NCBI GenBank assembly: GCA_945859605.1
Contig: OX243827.1
Location: 1,661,295-1,725,294 of the forward strand
Direction: 5' to 3'
Length of the DNA stretch: 64,000 nucleotides
Source of the DNA: Lumbricus rubellus
Taxonomy: Eukaryota > Annelida > Clitellata > Crassiclitellata > Lumbricidae
How positions within the stretch are numbered: the first letter of the stretch is position 1; every line of letters starts with the position of its first letter. Below the pieces are notes generated by a model, which ran no database searches, was not told the origin of the DNA, and was given only the letters and a program-made list of their open reading frames with translations. This document shows, piece after piece, positions 33,282-43,482 of this stretch. Made by a program: the position numbers and the translations under genes.

Positions 33282-33410
33282 GATGAAGTTGAAGATGACG
33301 ATTATGACGACGACGATGACGACGGTGATGATGATGATGATGATGATGACGACGACAATGATGATGGTGATGATGATGATGACGATGATGATGATAATGA
33401 TGTGATTTCA
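33282..33410. repeat. GAT/GAC trinucleotide microsatellite
   Basis: About 125 bases of GATGAC-type repeats (GACGACGACGATGACGACGG, then GATGATGATGATGATGATG) sit 30 bases from the donor of channel exon 1, in the intron. Confidence 0.95.
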
Positions 33411-33439
33411 TGAAAACAGCCACAAATTGTTCTAGTTAC

Positions 33440-34009
33440 CAAATGCCATCAGGGCTTTTTTGCTGATAAAACACTCTGAGCAGATGGTAACCGTCGGAAA
33501 GCGGAGAGATCGGTTGTAAGCCACTCGATATAGTTGACGATGGTTGGATATGACAGATAGTAAGATATTCGATCGCATATCTGGAAAACCATGAATCCCG
33601 TTCCGAACAGGAGAAGCATTGACCATACAAATTTACGGGTTATGGAGCCAACTTTATGTGATGATGGTTTGACCAAGTAAGACAAACCCACAATGGAAAC
33701 TTCTTCCGCAAAGATTTTCATCCTGCGTCTCATGGCCATTCTCAGGATCTTTAAGAAACTCACTCTCTCATTATCTTTGATGGCTATATTCATGTCTACT
33801 TTGATCTCCTCCAATGGTTCTGTAGGAGATAATCCATCTAATTTGGTCTCACATTCCTCACTGACCGACTTATTCTCGCGCATTCGTCTCATATGTCTTC
33901 TGTCAGCCATTGGTTCTTCTTGAGCTTGTAATTCTATGCCATTTTTATCTAATTCTGTTGATGACATTTCGCCTTCCTGCATGTATTCGGGTGTGAATGG
34001 ATGACTCAT
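33440..34009 (-). CDS. DEG/ENaC-type sodium channel subunit, exon 1 (one-base frame break)
   Basis: From ATG 34009 a cytosolic N terminus of about 125 residues leads to RKFVWSMLLLFGTGFMVFQI, transmembrane segment 1, then YYLSYPTIVNYIE. The matching continuation VAYNRSLRFPTVTICSECF lies one frame away, so about one base is missing near 33524-33527. The exon ends CATTTG/GTAACT. The family forms trimeric cation channels at the plasma membrane, gated by peptides, protons or force. The conserved His-Gly pair before TM1 that affects gating is Val-Gly here (SIVG, residues 105-108). The N terminus is unusually long and charged. The order TM1, YNRSLRFPTVTIC is diagnostic. Confidence 0.85.
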
Positions 34010-34289
34010 CTTCGAGTCTCTCTAGAGATGCAACGATAGGTTTGCTGTGAACTGTGCGTTTAAGAATGCAGCAACTCGACCTGTCAGACACACTATCAGT
34101 GACATTTATTCATTGTATGTGAGCCTATATATAGGCCCTATATAGGGTCCAGCACGTCACAGAACGGTGCTGGTGTAGGCTATTTCTATCGATTTCATTT
34201 GCAGTCATATTGTAGACCAATGCCATTCTAGGCCTATGGTATGGTAGACTCTAGAAGTCAATATCTGTTTTTATATAATTCTGAGTTAA

Positions 34290-34655
34290 TGAATTCCATT
34301 ATCGAGATGTGGATATGGCGAAGAATGGAGAGAATCAGCTGGGTTGAGCGAAAAACGAACGAGGAAATCTTACAATTGGTGGAAGAAAAGAGATCACTGA
34401 TGGACACTATACGTAGGCGACAGAAGAAATGGATAGGACACATCTTAAGGAGCGACACCCTACTAAAAGACATCATTGAGGGAAGAATGGAGGGGAAAAG
34501 GATGCGAGGCAGACCAAGAACAATGTTGCTGGACTGGATGCTGTCAGAAGAGGGATAGCCTACAGTGGAATGAAAAGAGAAGCTCAGGACAGAGAAAAAT
34601 GGCGTCGTTGGACATACGAACCTGCCTGACGGCAGAGAACATGAAGAAGAAGAAG
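34290..34655 (+). mobile_element. LINE ORF2 C-terminal fragment (RRMERISW type)
   Basis: The plus frame reads EMWIWRRMERISWVERKTNE, RRRQKKWIGHILRSDTLLKD and [17 protein letters not shown], the stock C terminus of a LINE lineage different from the YADD element at 58-62 kb. After a stop it continues [18 protein letters not shown], then ends in an AAGAAGAAGAAGG tail. No RT domain remains. Confidence 0.85.
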
Positions 34656-34659
34656 GATT

Positions 34660-35335
34660 CCATGATTGATTATGGAACATAAAATTTATGATCCAGAATC
34701 AATGTTATCCATTGAAAAATATAACATAATGCTATAGTAGTCTACCGTATGTCTAGTAGTTAGGCTCCCGAGTTTGCCACATTAACCAGCTGTAGGCCTA
34801 CGTCTGTTGTGGAAACGCGCAAAATATTGTGTTATAAGAGCTTATAATATTATTATGATAGCGATTATGTTGTTGTTGATGATGAAAATAACCTCAAATG
34901 TGACGAGCTAGATGCATGGCTTCAGTGCAGTGAAGAAGAAGATTGAAGACTAGTCATTTTTTGGCTGCATCAATAAATGTTAGGCCCATCATGCATCGTC
35001 TGTAAATTTAAACTTAAATTAAGTTACGTGCCATTGTTAACATTCAGCAAAGCGCCTCACCGATTAATTAGGCCTATAGGCTACGAGCCAGATCTCGCTA
35101 ATTAGTTTAAATTGACAAAGAAAATCGTTCGCTTAGCTTTTACACGAGTCAATAATTAATTAAGAGCTTAATAAAATTTAATGTTCTGAGACGATGGTTG
35201 CGCACAAGACACCACATTATAGGAGTTCTACTCGACTAACTCTGTTTAATTGAAAAGAATTGAAGTGAATCGTTAAATGAAACATTCCGTGCAATGCTTG
35301 GTACGTCGTGAACCTGCCTCAGTCTAAGTTCAAAG
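34660..35335. other. No gene recognised
   Basis: AT-rich sequence with several TAGGCCTA palindromes and no usable frame. Confidence 0.4.
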
Positions 35336-35622
35336 GGAGAATGGATCGATGGAGAGTTGTTGTATGAATGCAACTTCATATCGGAACTAATGTATCTATT
35401 CATTGTTTGGTCTTCCGATCAGAATAAGTCTTGCCACTGTCTTAGCGATGGACACAGAATATACACAGGCATATAAGTTCAAAGAGAATGGATCGATGCA
35501 GAGTTTTGAGTGAAGGAAACATTAGTACGGAGCTAATGGCTTTATTCATTGTTTGGTCTTCAGCCGGGGGCCAGATCAGAATAAGTCATGCCACTTAGCG
35601 ATAGACACAGAATATACGCAGG
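35336..35622. repeat. Direct duplication, ~140-bp unit, two copies
   Basis: AAGTTCAAAGGGAGAATGGA (35336) and AAGTTCAAAGAGAATGGATC (35475) start two copies that both run through TTCATTGTTTGGTCTTC and ACACAGAATATACRCAGGCA. They differ by small indels. Confidence 0.85.
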
Positions 35623-35635
35623 CAGGCTGGTGATG

Positions 35636-35840
35636 GTTTGTTATCAATATTTTAATCAGAAAAAAATAATAGCCTCGAAGCCATTTCTCCATGTGACTTC
35701 AGCGGCGATTTAGTATTTTAGTTACAGATGAAAATATTGATTACAAACAACGAAGTGGGATGACTGATTAAAATCTTCATACCAAAACAAGAAGCGTGAT
35801 GAATTTTCTGATATTTTAGTGCAATAAATGCGATGATTGT
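35636..35840. repeat. Interior of a family B element without ends
   Basis: GGTTTGTTATCAATATTTTA to TTAGTGCAATAAATGCGATG matches the middle and right half of family B copy 1 but lacks the CCGGTGTAAAGG arms. A TGTATGTATGTACGTACGTA microsatellite follows. Confidence 0.75.
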
Positions 35841-35879
35841 ATGTATGTATGTACGTACGTACGTACATATTTATTATTT

Positions 35880-37105
35880 ATTTATTCACTGAGAATTTGA
35901 TACAGCGCTCCTTCAAGGTTACTACTCAGGAGCGCCCCCAGTCCAACCCCGGTCGAATAAGACAGTCTTGAGAAGAGAAAGAAATGAAGTAGAAGTAGAA
36001 AGGCTAATAGGTATTTGACGAAGGATAACAGGGAGCTCATTCCAGGTCGCAGGGCCAGCCACGGAGAAAGCACAGCGCTGCCTGATTGCAGTCCGTGAGC
36101 GTGGAACAATAAGGTCCGCTTGTGCAGCTGAGCGGAGAGAGCAGCGGCGTTGAACAAGCGTGGTCGAGCAACATAGCTCCTGCAAGTATAAAGGAGCCAA
36201 ACCATCAAACCAGCGCGGACCAAGACGGAAATTCTGTATGTAGGCCTAATGCGCTGTGGGTAAGGGAGCCAGTGGAGTACATCCCGCATGTAGGCGTACT
36301 CGGAGACTTGGCCAAACTTGTGAATGCGGCATATGAGGCGGGCAGCAGTGCGCAGGACCCTATTTAGTGGCCCCACCCGACAGGCTGGAAGTCCAACGTA
36401 TATGGAACTGCAGTAGTCCAAGCGTGAAACTACAAACGCATGAACAAGACGGCTGCGCTAGAAGTCAAAGAGCGGGAAATGACCTTGAGCTGCCGAAGCT
36501 GGTAGTAACAGCTGCGACACAGAAGGTTAATGTGCCGCGTAAATGTGAGCTCCTGGTCAAGGATGACTCCCAAATTCCGGACTGAAGTGGAAAAAGTGAA
36601 ATGTGGATATTTCAAGGATAGGGAAGCTAAATCATTTTTAGAAGCTGCTGGGGCGTTCCAAGCCAGATAAGCTGAGTCTTAATAGGGTTAAGGCGCAGGC
36701 GGTTTGAGGACATCCAGGACTGCAGGGTTACTGTAGTCTGGCTTATTGTTCCAACCGCTGCGTCAGCATGAACCGCCAGACAGTGGACATAAGCTTGCAG
36801 GTCGTCAGCATAAGATTGGCTGTGGACATCCATATCTGTCAGCAGGGAGCCCAGATCGGCAGTGTATATTATGTAAAGGAGGGGTCCAAGAACGGAGCCT
36901 TGAGGCAAACCGATTGGAGCAGGGACCCATGAGGACTTAGTGGATCCATAAGCTACCATGAAGGAGCGGTCCTGCAAAAACGAAGCAAGCCAATCAAGTG
37001 CGTTACCAGAGAGGCCGTAAGAAATCGATAAACGCTGCAAGAGGATGTCATAATCTACAGTGCCAAATGCAGAGCTTACATCAAACAGTGAGAGGAGAGT
37101 ATGCC
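35880..37105 (-). mobile_element. 5'-truncated CR1/L2-like LINE with RT remnant
   Basis: Reading down the minus strand: DVSSAFGTVDYDILLQRL, GLPQGSVLGPLLYIIYTADL, QSYADDLQAYVH (catalytic YADD), then in other frames SVRNLGVILDQELTFTRHIN, LRTAARLICRIHKFGQVSEY, CAFSVAGPATWNELPV and LLKTVLFDRGW. At least two frame breaks separate these blocks and the endonuclease is missing, so the copy is dead. Same broad lineage as the element at 58-62 kb but clearly diverged. Confidence 0.85.
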
Positions 37106-37127
37106 TATGTATGTATGGATATAGGCC

Positions 37128-37200
37128 TATGTATATGAAAATTTATATAGCGCCCTAACAAGAATCTCATGAAGGCGCTCAACGTAGCTATACGGCGGCC
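37128..37200 (-). repeat. LINE 3' tail fragment
   Basis: ATTTATATAGCGCCCTAACA and ATGAAGGCGCTCAACG resemble in reverse the GGCGCTATATAAA end of the LINE family, next to the 5' truncation of the previous copy. Confidence 0.5.
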
Positions 37201-37504
37201 TCAGTTATTTTTCAAGCGGGGCAAAACACATTTGCCACGAATTCACCGATGAATTTATCATGAGCTAGAAAAATTGAACGCACGAATTTAATTACAGTTC
37301 AGAAAGGTTTCTAATTGACAATTCTTCAGTTGTGCTTTGTGTATAATTAGTATCATTCGTGTTTCAGTGCTAAGACATACATGTATGTCAAAAAGCAAAA
37401 GGACGTAGGCTACAAATGCCCCCCCCCTCTTTGCCCCTATGGGCGGGCGCCCATGACAACCATCCATCTATGAAAGCCCACTGTAGTAGAAACGGTGACC
37501 GTAC

Positions 37505-38070
37505 AAAATGGTACTGACAAAATGGTATGGATGAAATGAAAGTTGGATAGGTGAATTTTTAATATATGATATAGAAACTGGATTAATGAAAAGACGCATG
37601 TAAAATGGAAGCTGGATGAAGGCTCTGCATGGATATTTTTATATATGAAATGGAAGCTGAATTGATGAAAATAACGCTTTAGATGTAGAGGTGTATCAGG
37701 GTATTTCCATAACTGAAATAGCAGCTGGATTGATGAAAGATGCATTACAGATGGAGGTTGGTTTAAGGAATCTTATGGTTGAAAGTGATACAATCACACT
37801 GCAGTGAGTATAATTTACTGTATATATTTGTAAAATACTATTTAATATATTTAATAGTTTATATGATTATAATGTTGTGTACTATTATAATATTATATAA
37901 GGAATCATGAAACACGCGAATGAAAGACATCAATCCAGCTTCCATTTCCCAAGAATTGTTTTCCGCCAATCCAGCTTCCTTTTCTCAAGTTTTTTCCTTC
38001 ACTGGAGATGTATTTCAGCAACAAAAAGGCATCCACCCTCTATTTCAGCAATAAAATACCCTCATCCAGC
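37505..38070. repeat. Satellite-module array with change of orientation
   Basis: Modules face forward up to about 37770 (ATGGAAGCTGGATGAAGG, ATAGCAGCTGGATTGATGAA) and reverse after 37925 (TCAATCCAGCTTCCATTTCC). Flanking ACCGTACAAAATGGTACTGA on the left and CATTTTGTCCGTACCATTTT on the right look like arms of another inverted-repeat family. Confidence 0.75.
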
Positions 38071-38080
38071 TTCAATTTAT

Positions 38081-38824
38081 TCATACCATTTTGTCCGTAC
38101 CATTTTGTCCGCTATACATGTATACAATTGTAACGGCCTGCCCCCACCTCGAAAGAAGCCCACGTGACCTCGGGTCCCACCCCTGGTATTGCTCTTCAGC
38201 CTCCCAAATGGTAGGAGCCCGCCCTGGGATTTCAATCGAGGCGCCGCACTGTTGAAGGGGTTCTCTATTGTCAGGTAAGACTACAGATCCATCTAAGTAA
38301 GTAAGATCTACGGGATCCATTGATTTCCCTCTGGTAAAGTCGTAGTTTAGGGTTGGGTCTTCCACCTCAGGACGGGGATGTCTCTCATCGGTACCAGGAT
38401 TGACTTCGGTCGAGTGGCGACATATGTCTGCGGTTCCCGGTCTGGGAACGACGGTTTCCTCGAATTGAAGACCGTCTGGGTTCAAATCCCCTTCAACAGG
38501 TTGTGTAAATCCCCAATCCTTAGATGTGGTCAACCCTTCCCTTCTCTTTTCCCTCATTACCTCACCTTCTTCTCGGGAAAGACTACCCCGGTGGTGCTGC
38601 TCTTGTAAGTGGCTTATCTCTTGACTAAGGCTCTTGAATTGGGACTCCTGTCGTTCCATGAACATCCCCAGGGTTTCTGAAACGGTTAGTAAGAGTTCCC
38701 CAACTTGTTTACCCTTTATTTCTAATTGGTCAAGACGGTCTGGGGTTTCTCCCTTCTCCCCTTCAGTTATGCATTCCTCTAATTCCTCATCAGAGTGATC
38801 CTCAGACCTGTTAGGAGTTTCCAT
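38081..38824 (-). CDS. Unidentified 247-residue protein, probable retroelement gag start
   Basis: An ATG-started frame (METPNRSEDHSDEELEEC) of 247 residues: acidic N terminus, a predicted coiled-coil stretch at about residues 35-80 (QVGELLLTVSETLGMFMERQ, SLSQEISHLQEQ), then a Pro/Asp-rich middle. I do not recognise a family. It begins about 900 bases downstream, on the same strand, of a probable LTR start at 39727, the place where gag starts in an LTR retrotransposon, so I infer that it is the first part of a gag. It could also be an accessory retroelement ORF. No zinc knuckle or protease motif is present in it. Its last 16 or so codons run into CATACCATTTTGTCCGTACC, related to the repeats around 37500, so the C-terminal end may be truncated. 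Confidence 0.5.
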   Translation of the reverse strand: METPNRSEDHSDEELEECITEGEKGETPDRLDQLEIKGKQVGELLLTVSETLGMFMERQESQFKSLSQEISHLQEQHHRGSLSREEGEVMREKRREGLTTSKDWGFTQPVEGDLNPDGLQFEETVVPRPGTADICRHSTEVNPGTDERHPRPEVEDPTLNYDFTRGKSMDPVDLTYLDGSVVLPDNREPLQQCGASIEIPGRAPTIWEAEEQYQGWDPRSRGLLSRWGQAVTIVYMYSGQNGTDKMV

Positions 38825-38849
38825 TATTCAATGATTTATTAACGTCAGA

Positions 38850-39727
38850 TTTAATTTATTTTAATTAAACAATTCAACTGAGTATAATGTACAAGCGTTG
38901 CCGACAATTAACATCTGTGATCGGGCCTAGATATTGTTCTTCAATAGCTATGCAATATGTCTTTAAAGTCAGCAGAATCTCCGTAAATAATCAACAGGCG
39001 TGCACAACCTTAATTCTAGCAATCGCGTTTTATAATTAACAGTCAGGTATAATGAATCACAATTCGGACTGCAGCTTTCAACCGTTATTCAATATCGACT
39101 TAGGTTTCAATTCTTATTATCAGTGAACATTTATTTCTAATTAATTAACTACACTTGGTTTCGGATTCTGTTATGGAGCAATTAGATTAGTTAATACTTT
39201 CCTGGAAATTTCCGTGCAATTTGGCCAACACTCGCATTCAAATATGAAAAGAAGATCGGAAGATTTCTTGTCCGAATATTGGAATATATGACAATAAAGA
39301 TTCACACAGAATCAGCTGCAAACTGTCCCAAAACCAGTCGCTTAGTCAACGGTATATTCATATTCATGAAATCAGGCAATCAGCCACACATTCAGCATTT
39401 TTAGACCCAGAATATACAGAATTTCTTGTCTTCACGAGCCGACCTCTCACTCCGATGAAAACTTCCAGTCGACTGCGCATTTCGGCGTTGGGAGCGGTCA
39501 CGTGATCCGGATCAACCAATCAGCGACTTACACGTTGGCCGAATCTAAAAATAGAGTGTCGCATTGCGACACTTTCTGTTGCAGCGAAGTACTGCACCGA
39601 AGGTCAGATCTAAAAGCGGCTAAAACCGAAGGCCGGTCGCAAATTTAGCAAGGCCGCAAATTAATAAATGAGCACGCCGAGCGGCCTAAAAGGAGGTTAA
39701 ATTGTAGCGGCCTCATAGGACGTTACA
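38850..39727 (-). mobile_element. Probable LTR of a gypsy-like element
   Basis: On the minus strand a purine tract, AAGTGGGGGGGTG (39728-39740), is directly followed by TGTAACGTCCTATGAGG, the layout of a polypurine tract and 3' LTR start. Further in are an inverted CCAAT box (CGCTGATTGG), a CACGTG site and CTCTATTTTTAG, promoter-like elements. The LTR end is not fixed; 38850 is only a guess from the ORF start at 38824. A second LTR was not found. Confidence 0.5.
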
Positions 39728-39740
39728 CACCCCCCCACTT

Positions 39741-41049
39741 AATCCAATTTTCCACCTTAATGGAAAATTTCCAGAACAGGGTCCGAAACCAAACAATATA
39801 AACAGGCAACCTTAACTGATTTACTACGGTACTACGTAAGAACAAGATCCTCAATTGATAGGCCTACACATTGTACCGACAACCCCGGTACGCTTAGGTG
39901 AAAAAGGGTTCATGCCCAAAATAAATCAAGTTTAGTACCGACAGCCCCGGTACGCTTAGGTGAAAAAGGGTTCATGCCCCAAAAAGAATTACCAAGTCTA
40001 AACTTATAACCATCACAAAATTGGGTATCAGCAATTAAAGAGTATCACAAAGAATCTCCGTGCCGAAACTCACTCACAGTCTAACTGAATCAAGTTTACA
40101 GTTAGTCAATTAAAAATCATCATTCCTAATCCTTCAATTGCGCGGAGCCACTTACTAGGATTAATGAATGTCTTCCAAACACATATTCCCTGCTCCGGCA
40201 CCAATCCTTACTATACTATTATACTAACAAATCAGCATGTTACAATTCAATTTAACAGGTTACCAATACTATGAATCAAATGCACATTACACAATAAAAG
40301 AAGACTGTATTGCTTTTAATTCTATCCTCACCGGTAACCAAAGAGATTTCTAGGAAAACTCTGTTCCTTAGCTCAACATACTATCGCTATCAGCGATGGG
40401 CAGTCAACACTTCATTACCCACCTTACACATTACTAGGGCTGAACTATTAAGCAAAGGCTTTACTGCTTAGTGAAGCATACCCAGGCCACACTAGGACGG
40501 ATTTCTCCTTGACCTGTGTAATAGTCTGTCGACGTCTACCTTACAAGACGGAGCATAACAGAGCAGACCTTCCAGAACTAGCAAACAAAGGATTTACTAT
40601 TCAGGGAAACATACCCAAGAAGCTAGTACGGATTTCTCCCTGACTTATGCAATAGACTTTCTACGTCCACCTTACAGGACGGAATATAATAGAATAGACC
40701 CGTAACGCTGTCTGGACAATTACAACCCCTTATTCTACATCCGAACCCTGCTTTCATTAACCGTATAGAATTCAAAATAGCCAATAATCTCATCATAGAT
40801 TATACAATTAATCATGGTTATGCAATTACATACAAGCACAGCAATCTTGCCCTTCTTCGTGGCAACAAAGAAAACAATGCAAGTAAAACGACAAGTAAAC
40901 AATTCTTAACCTACCCCCATGATCTAACCTAGATCAAGTCTAGAAACAAAAATTCATATGCATTTCCATCCGAAGGAACTAAAACCAGGCTTCTCGCCAA
41001 AGCCTAAACCGATCGCCATTACGCGATATTATCTTACACTAGCTATACG
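39741..41049 (-). other. 3' non-coding part of the gypsy-like element with two duplications
   Basis: No frame. Two internal direct duplications: GTACCGACAACCCCGGTACG at 39873 and again at 39935 (period about 62), and a block from AAAGGCTTTACTG at 40455 repeated from 40588 (period about 133; both carry ACGGATTTCTCC and CACCTTACAGGACGGA-like parts). Confidence 0.7.
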
Positions 41050-43482
41050 TTACCTATATCTTACGGGGCGAACAATGTTCCTGCGAGGTCTCGCATCGGA
41101 CATTATTTCTTCCACTTCAGGATTATCCAATCCATTCAAGGTCTCCAAATCTAAAGGACCTACGGGAAACCTAGCGGGTTTCACTCTCATATCATACCGG
41201 AAATTTCTGTTAGTGACATGGCGCTGCATAAATCTTCTAGCAATTTCAAAGCTATTTTGCACATTCTGAATTTGATTCACAACAAAATCATCGGTACTAG
41301 ACAAAGCATTTGCAACTTGGACATCTCCTAAAACTAAATCAATCGGCATGCACAGCTCTCTTGACAAGAACAGCCGGCTAGGAGTGAAACCGGTGCTTTC
41401 ACTTTCATTTGCTCGATAGGCGGCGAGGACGTAGGGAAGATGCACATCTTCCGAAGAGAAGTCGGTGAGAACAGACGGAAGATGTACACCAACGGAGGGA
41501 GGGTTTGCGAAGCCAGGAGAAGGATGCACATCCTCGTTAGAAGGATTCCGGGCTACCACCTGTAGAGGGAGTAGATTCGACGAGTCTGAAGTTTCCTTCA
41601 GGCGTGGAGTTTCGGTTCCTGCACCTTCCGGCTGGCTGGTCCAAAACTCCTCCGAAGTTTTCGAATTCGCTTGCACGACACGGATTCCTTCCTTTCTTTC
41701 ATGGTCACGAGAAGCTACTATCCTGCGACACAGTTTTACACGCGGCTTGCAGTGAACGGCGAGTCTCTGACTTTCTGCCAGGATCCAGTTGCGACCGACA
41801 TGCCAAAGTACATTTTCGTCTTTCATCCAGGAAAGTCCAAGGATCAATTCAGATACCTGTTCTGTGACCAAACAGGGAATCTTGAATTCGTGGCCGTCGA
41901 TTTGCAGTTTCAGTATTGTCTCTCCCACAACACGAATAGCAGACCCGTTAGCAGCTAACAAGGACTGTTCAGAATTCTGCACATCTTTAGGGTCTACCAG
42001 CGAGGCAGGGCATAATGTCATTTCGCAGCCAGAGTCAAGCAAGGCTAGGAGGGATCTTCCATTCAGTTTCACCGACAGGTAGGCATCATTCCTACCTTGG
42101 ACGTGTCTGACGTTACCTTCAGGATTCCCGGCGGTTTCTTCGAATTCTTCATCCGCTGGCGACCTCTGGGGACGTTCTGGACAAACGCGAGCCAAATGTC
42201 CCGGTTGATTGCATTCATAGCAGCGACGATTGTCCCGTTTCACCCGTGGAAAGTTATTGTCTCTATTTCGGTTCCATTGTTGATTGTTGGTTCCTGCTCC
42301 TCTCCAGGGTGGTGACGAACGTTGCGGCTGCCATTGCCGAAACTGACTCTCAGTTGAAGTAGCACTCAACTGGTTCTGGAACATTTCTTTCATCTGTCGG
42401 GTCAGCGTCTCTTGCATCTGGTTGAATTTTTCGTCGAGGTTGAAGTCTACTTCTTTCACTGTCTTGATGCGACCCGGTCGACGGTCGTGAGACCCGGTGG
42501 TATCTTCATCAGCGCGGCGGTAGCCTTCCAACCGGAGAGCGATTTTGTAGGCGCTATCTAACGTGGTTGGTTCCCGCTCTCTTACCTTCAGAGCTAGGTC
42601 CTTGTCTAACAGAGCGTCAAGAAAAGCTCGAATAGCTATTGTCTCACTGTGCGCGGACGACGGTCCTGGGAAAGCTAAAATCATAAGCTTTCGGATGTCT
42701 TGTACGAGCTGACCGAGATCTTCACCCGATTTCTGACGGCGAGTATTCAGTTTGGTTTGGTACAAGGCTGCCTGGTCCGAACTTCCGTATCGTAGTCGTA
42801 GACGGTCGACTAGATCGGTGCAGGTGGTGATGGCTTCCGAGTCGAATTCATGCAGAAGTTGGTCTACCGGTTCTACTAGCGCACACGTCAGTTGGGCCAG
42901 TTTCTCCTCTTCACTCCAACGGTTACTTTTCGAACATACTTCGAACTTCTTAAGGAACACTTCTACTGAGGTCTTACCGTTGTATCGGTCCAGCTTCATT
43001 CGCGATGTCATTCTTCTATCTGGAAAATTTGAATATTCAGTTCGTAGTTTCCCAGCAGGTTCTTTCCTTTCACGAGCAATTGGTTCAGATCGAGACGGTT
43101 CGGCAGTGTCCTTTTTCGGCGACAACTCTCGAGCACAAGAGCTGACAATTGTGGGCGGTTTTTCAGAGGCAACACCGCTCCCGAGTATGAACGGATTAGG
43201 CAGTTCATCGTTGAGACCACCCGCGACAATCGGTTTCATTGTTGGCCACTGCATTAATTGTTTCGCCAGGGCAACCCGTTCATCGTACGAAGCTGGACCG
43301 TAGTAGGGTACGAAGATGGGCTGTACTGTCTCACGAGGTAAGTATTCGTAGCTCTGGGTAACCTGAGTTTTTAGCGACGAAGACATCGTTGACATTATCG
43401 GCCGACTCGAAGATGTCGTCAGGGTGGGCATACGAGGAATCGAAGCAGAAGCGAACGCGATCTTTTCTGATTCAGGTTTCAT
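41050..43482 (-). CDS. Gypsy-like gag-protease frame fused to an integrase tail (RT lost)
   Basis: An 810-residue frame. Residues 160-320 look like a retrotransposon gag domain; 421-434 is a CX2CX4HX4C zinc knuckle (CYECNQPGHLARVC); 483-485 is the protease DSG with LLALLDSGCEMTLCP, and 547-552 ILGLSW is the protease flap-proximal ILG motif. At about 655-683, in a run of similar phrases (DVHPSP, GVHLPS, DVHLPY), the frame jumps to LPYVLAAYRANESESTGFTP, the integrase C-terminal part. RT, RNase H and the integrase catalytic core are gone, and after RVKPARFPVG a second gap leads to RPRRNIVRPVRYR. It cannot transpose alone. The joins keep the frame open, so a fused product is possible. The ATG overlaps the stop of the upstream frame as ATGA. 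Confidence 0.85.
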   Translation of the reverse strand: MKPESEKIAFASASIPRMPTLTTSSSRPIMSTMSSSLKTQVTQSYEYLPRETVQPIFVPYYGPASYDERVALAKQLMQWPTMKPIVAGGLNDELPNPFILGSGVASEKPPTIVSSCARELSPKKDTAEPSRSEPIARERKEPAGKLRTEYSNFPDRRMTSRMKLDRYNGKTSVEVFLKKFEVCSKSNRWSEEEKLAQLTCALVEPVDQLLHEFDSEAITTCTDLVDRLRLRYGSSDQAALYQTKLNTRRQKSGEDLGQLVQDIRKLMILAFPGPSSAHSETIAIRAFLDALLDKDLALKVREREPTTLDSAYKIALRLEGYRRADEDTTGSHDRRPGRIKTVKEVDFNLDEKFNQMQETLTRQMKEMFQNQLSATSTESQFRQWQPQRSSPPWRGAGTNNQQWNRNRDNNFPRVKRDNRRCYECNQPGHLARVCPERPQRSPADEEFEETAGNPEGNVRHVQGRNDAYLSVKLNGRSLLALLDSGCEMTLCPASLVDPKDVQNSEQSLLAANGSAIRVVGETILKLQIDGHEFKIPCLVTEQVSELILGLSWMKDENVLWHVGRNWILAESQRLAVHCKPRVKLCRRIVASRDHERKEGIRVVQANSKTSEEFWTSQPEGAGTETPRLKETSDSSNLLPLQVVARNPSNEDVHPSPGFANPPSVGVHLPSVLTDFSSEDVHLPYVLAAYRANESESTGFTPSRLFLSRELCMPIDLVLGDVQVANALSSTDDFVVNQIQNVQNSFEIARRFMQRHVTNRNFRYDMRVKPARFPVGPLDLETLNGLDNPEVEEIMSDARPRRNIVRPVRYR

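Noticed and set aside
41465..43303. Plus-strand frames of 70-183 residues
   Set aside because: Antisense of the gag-protease frame; no codon pattern or motif of their own.
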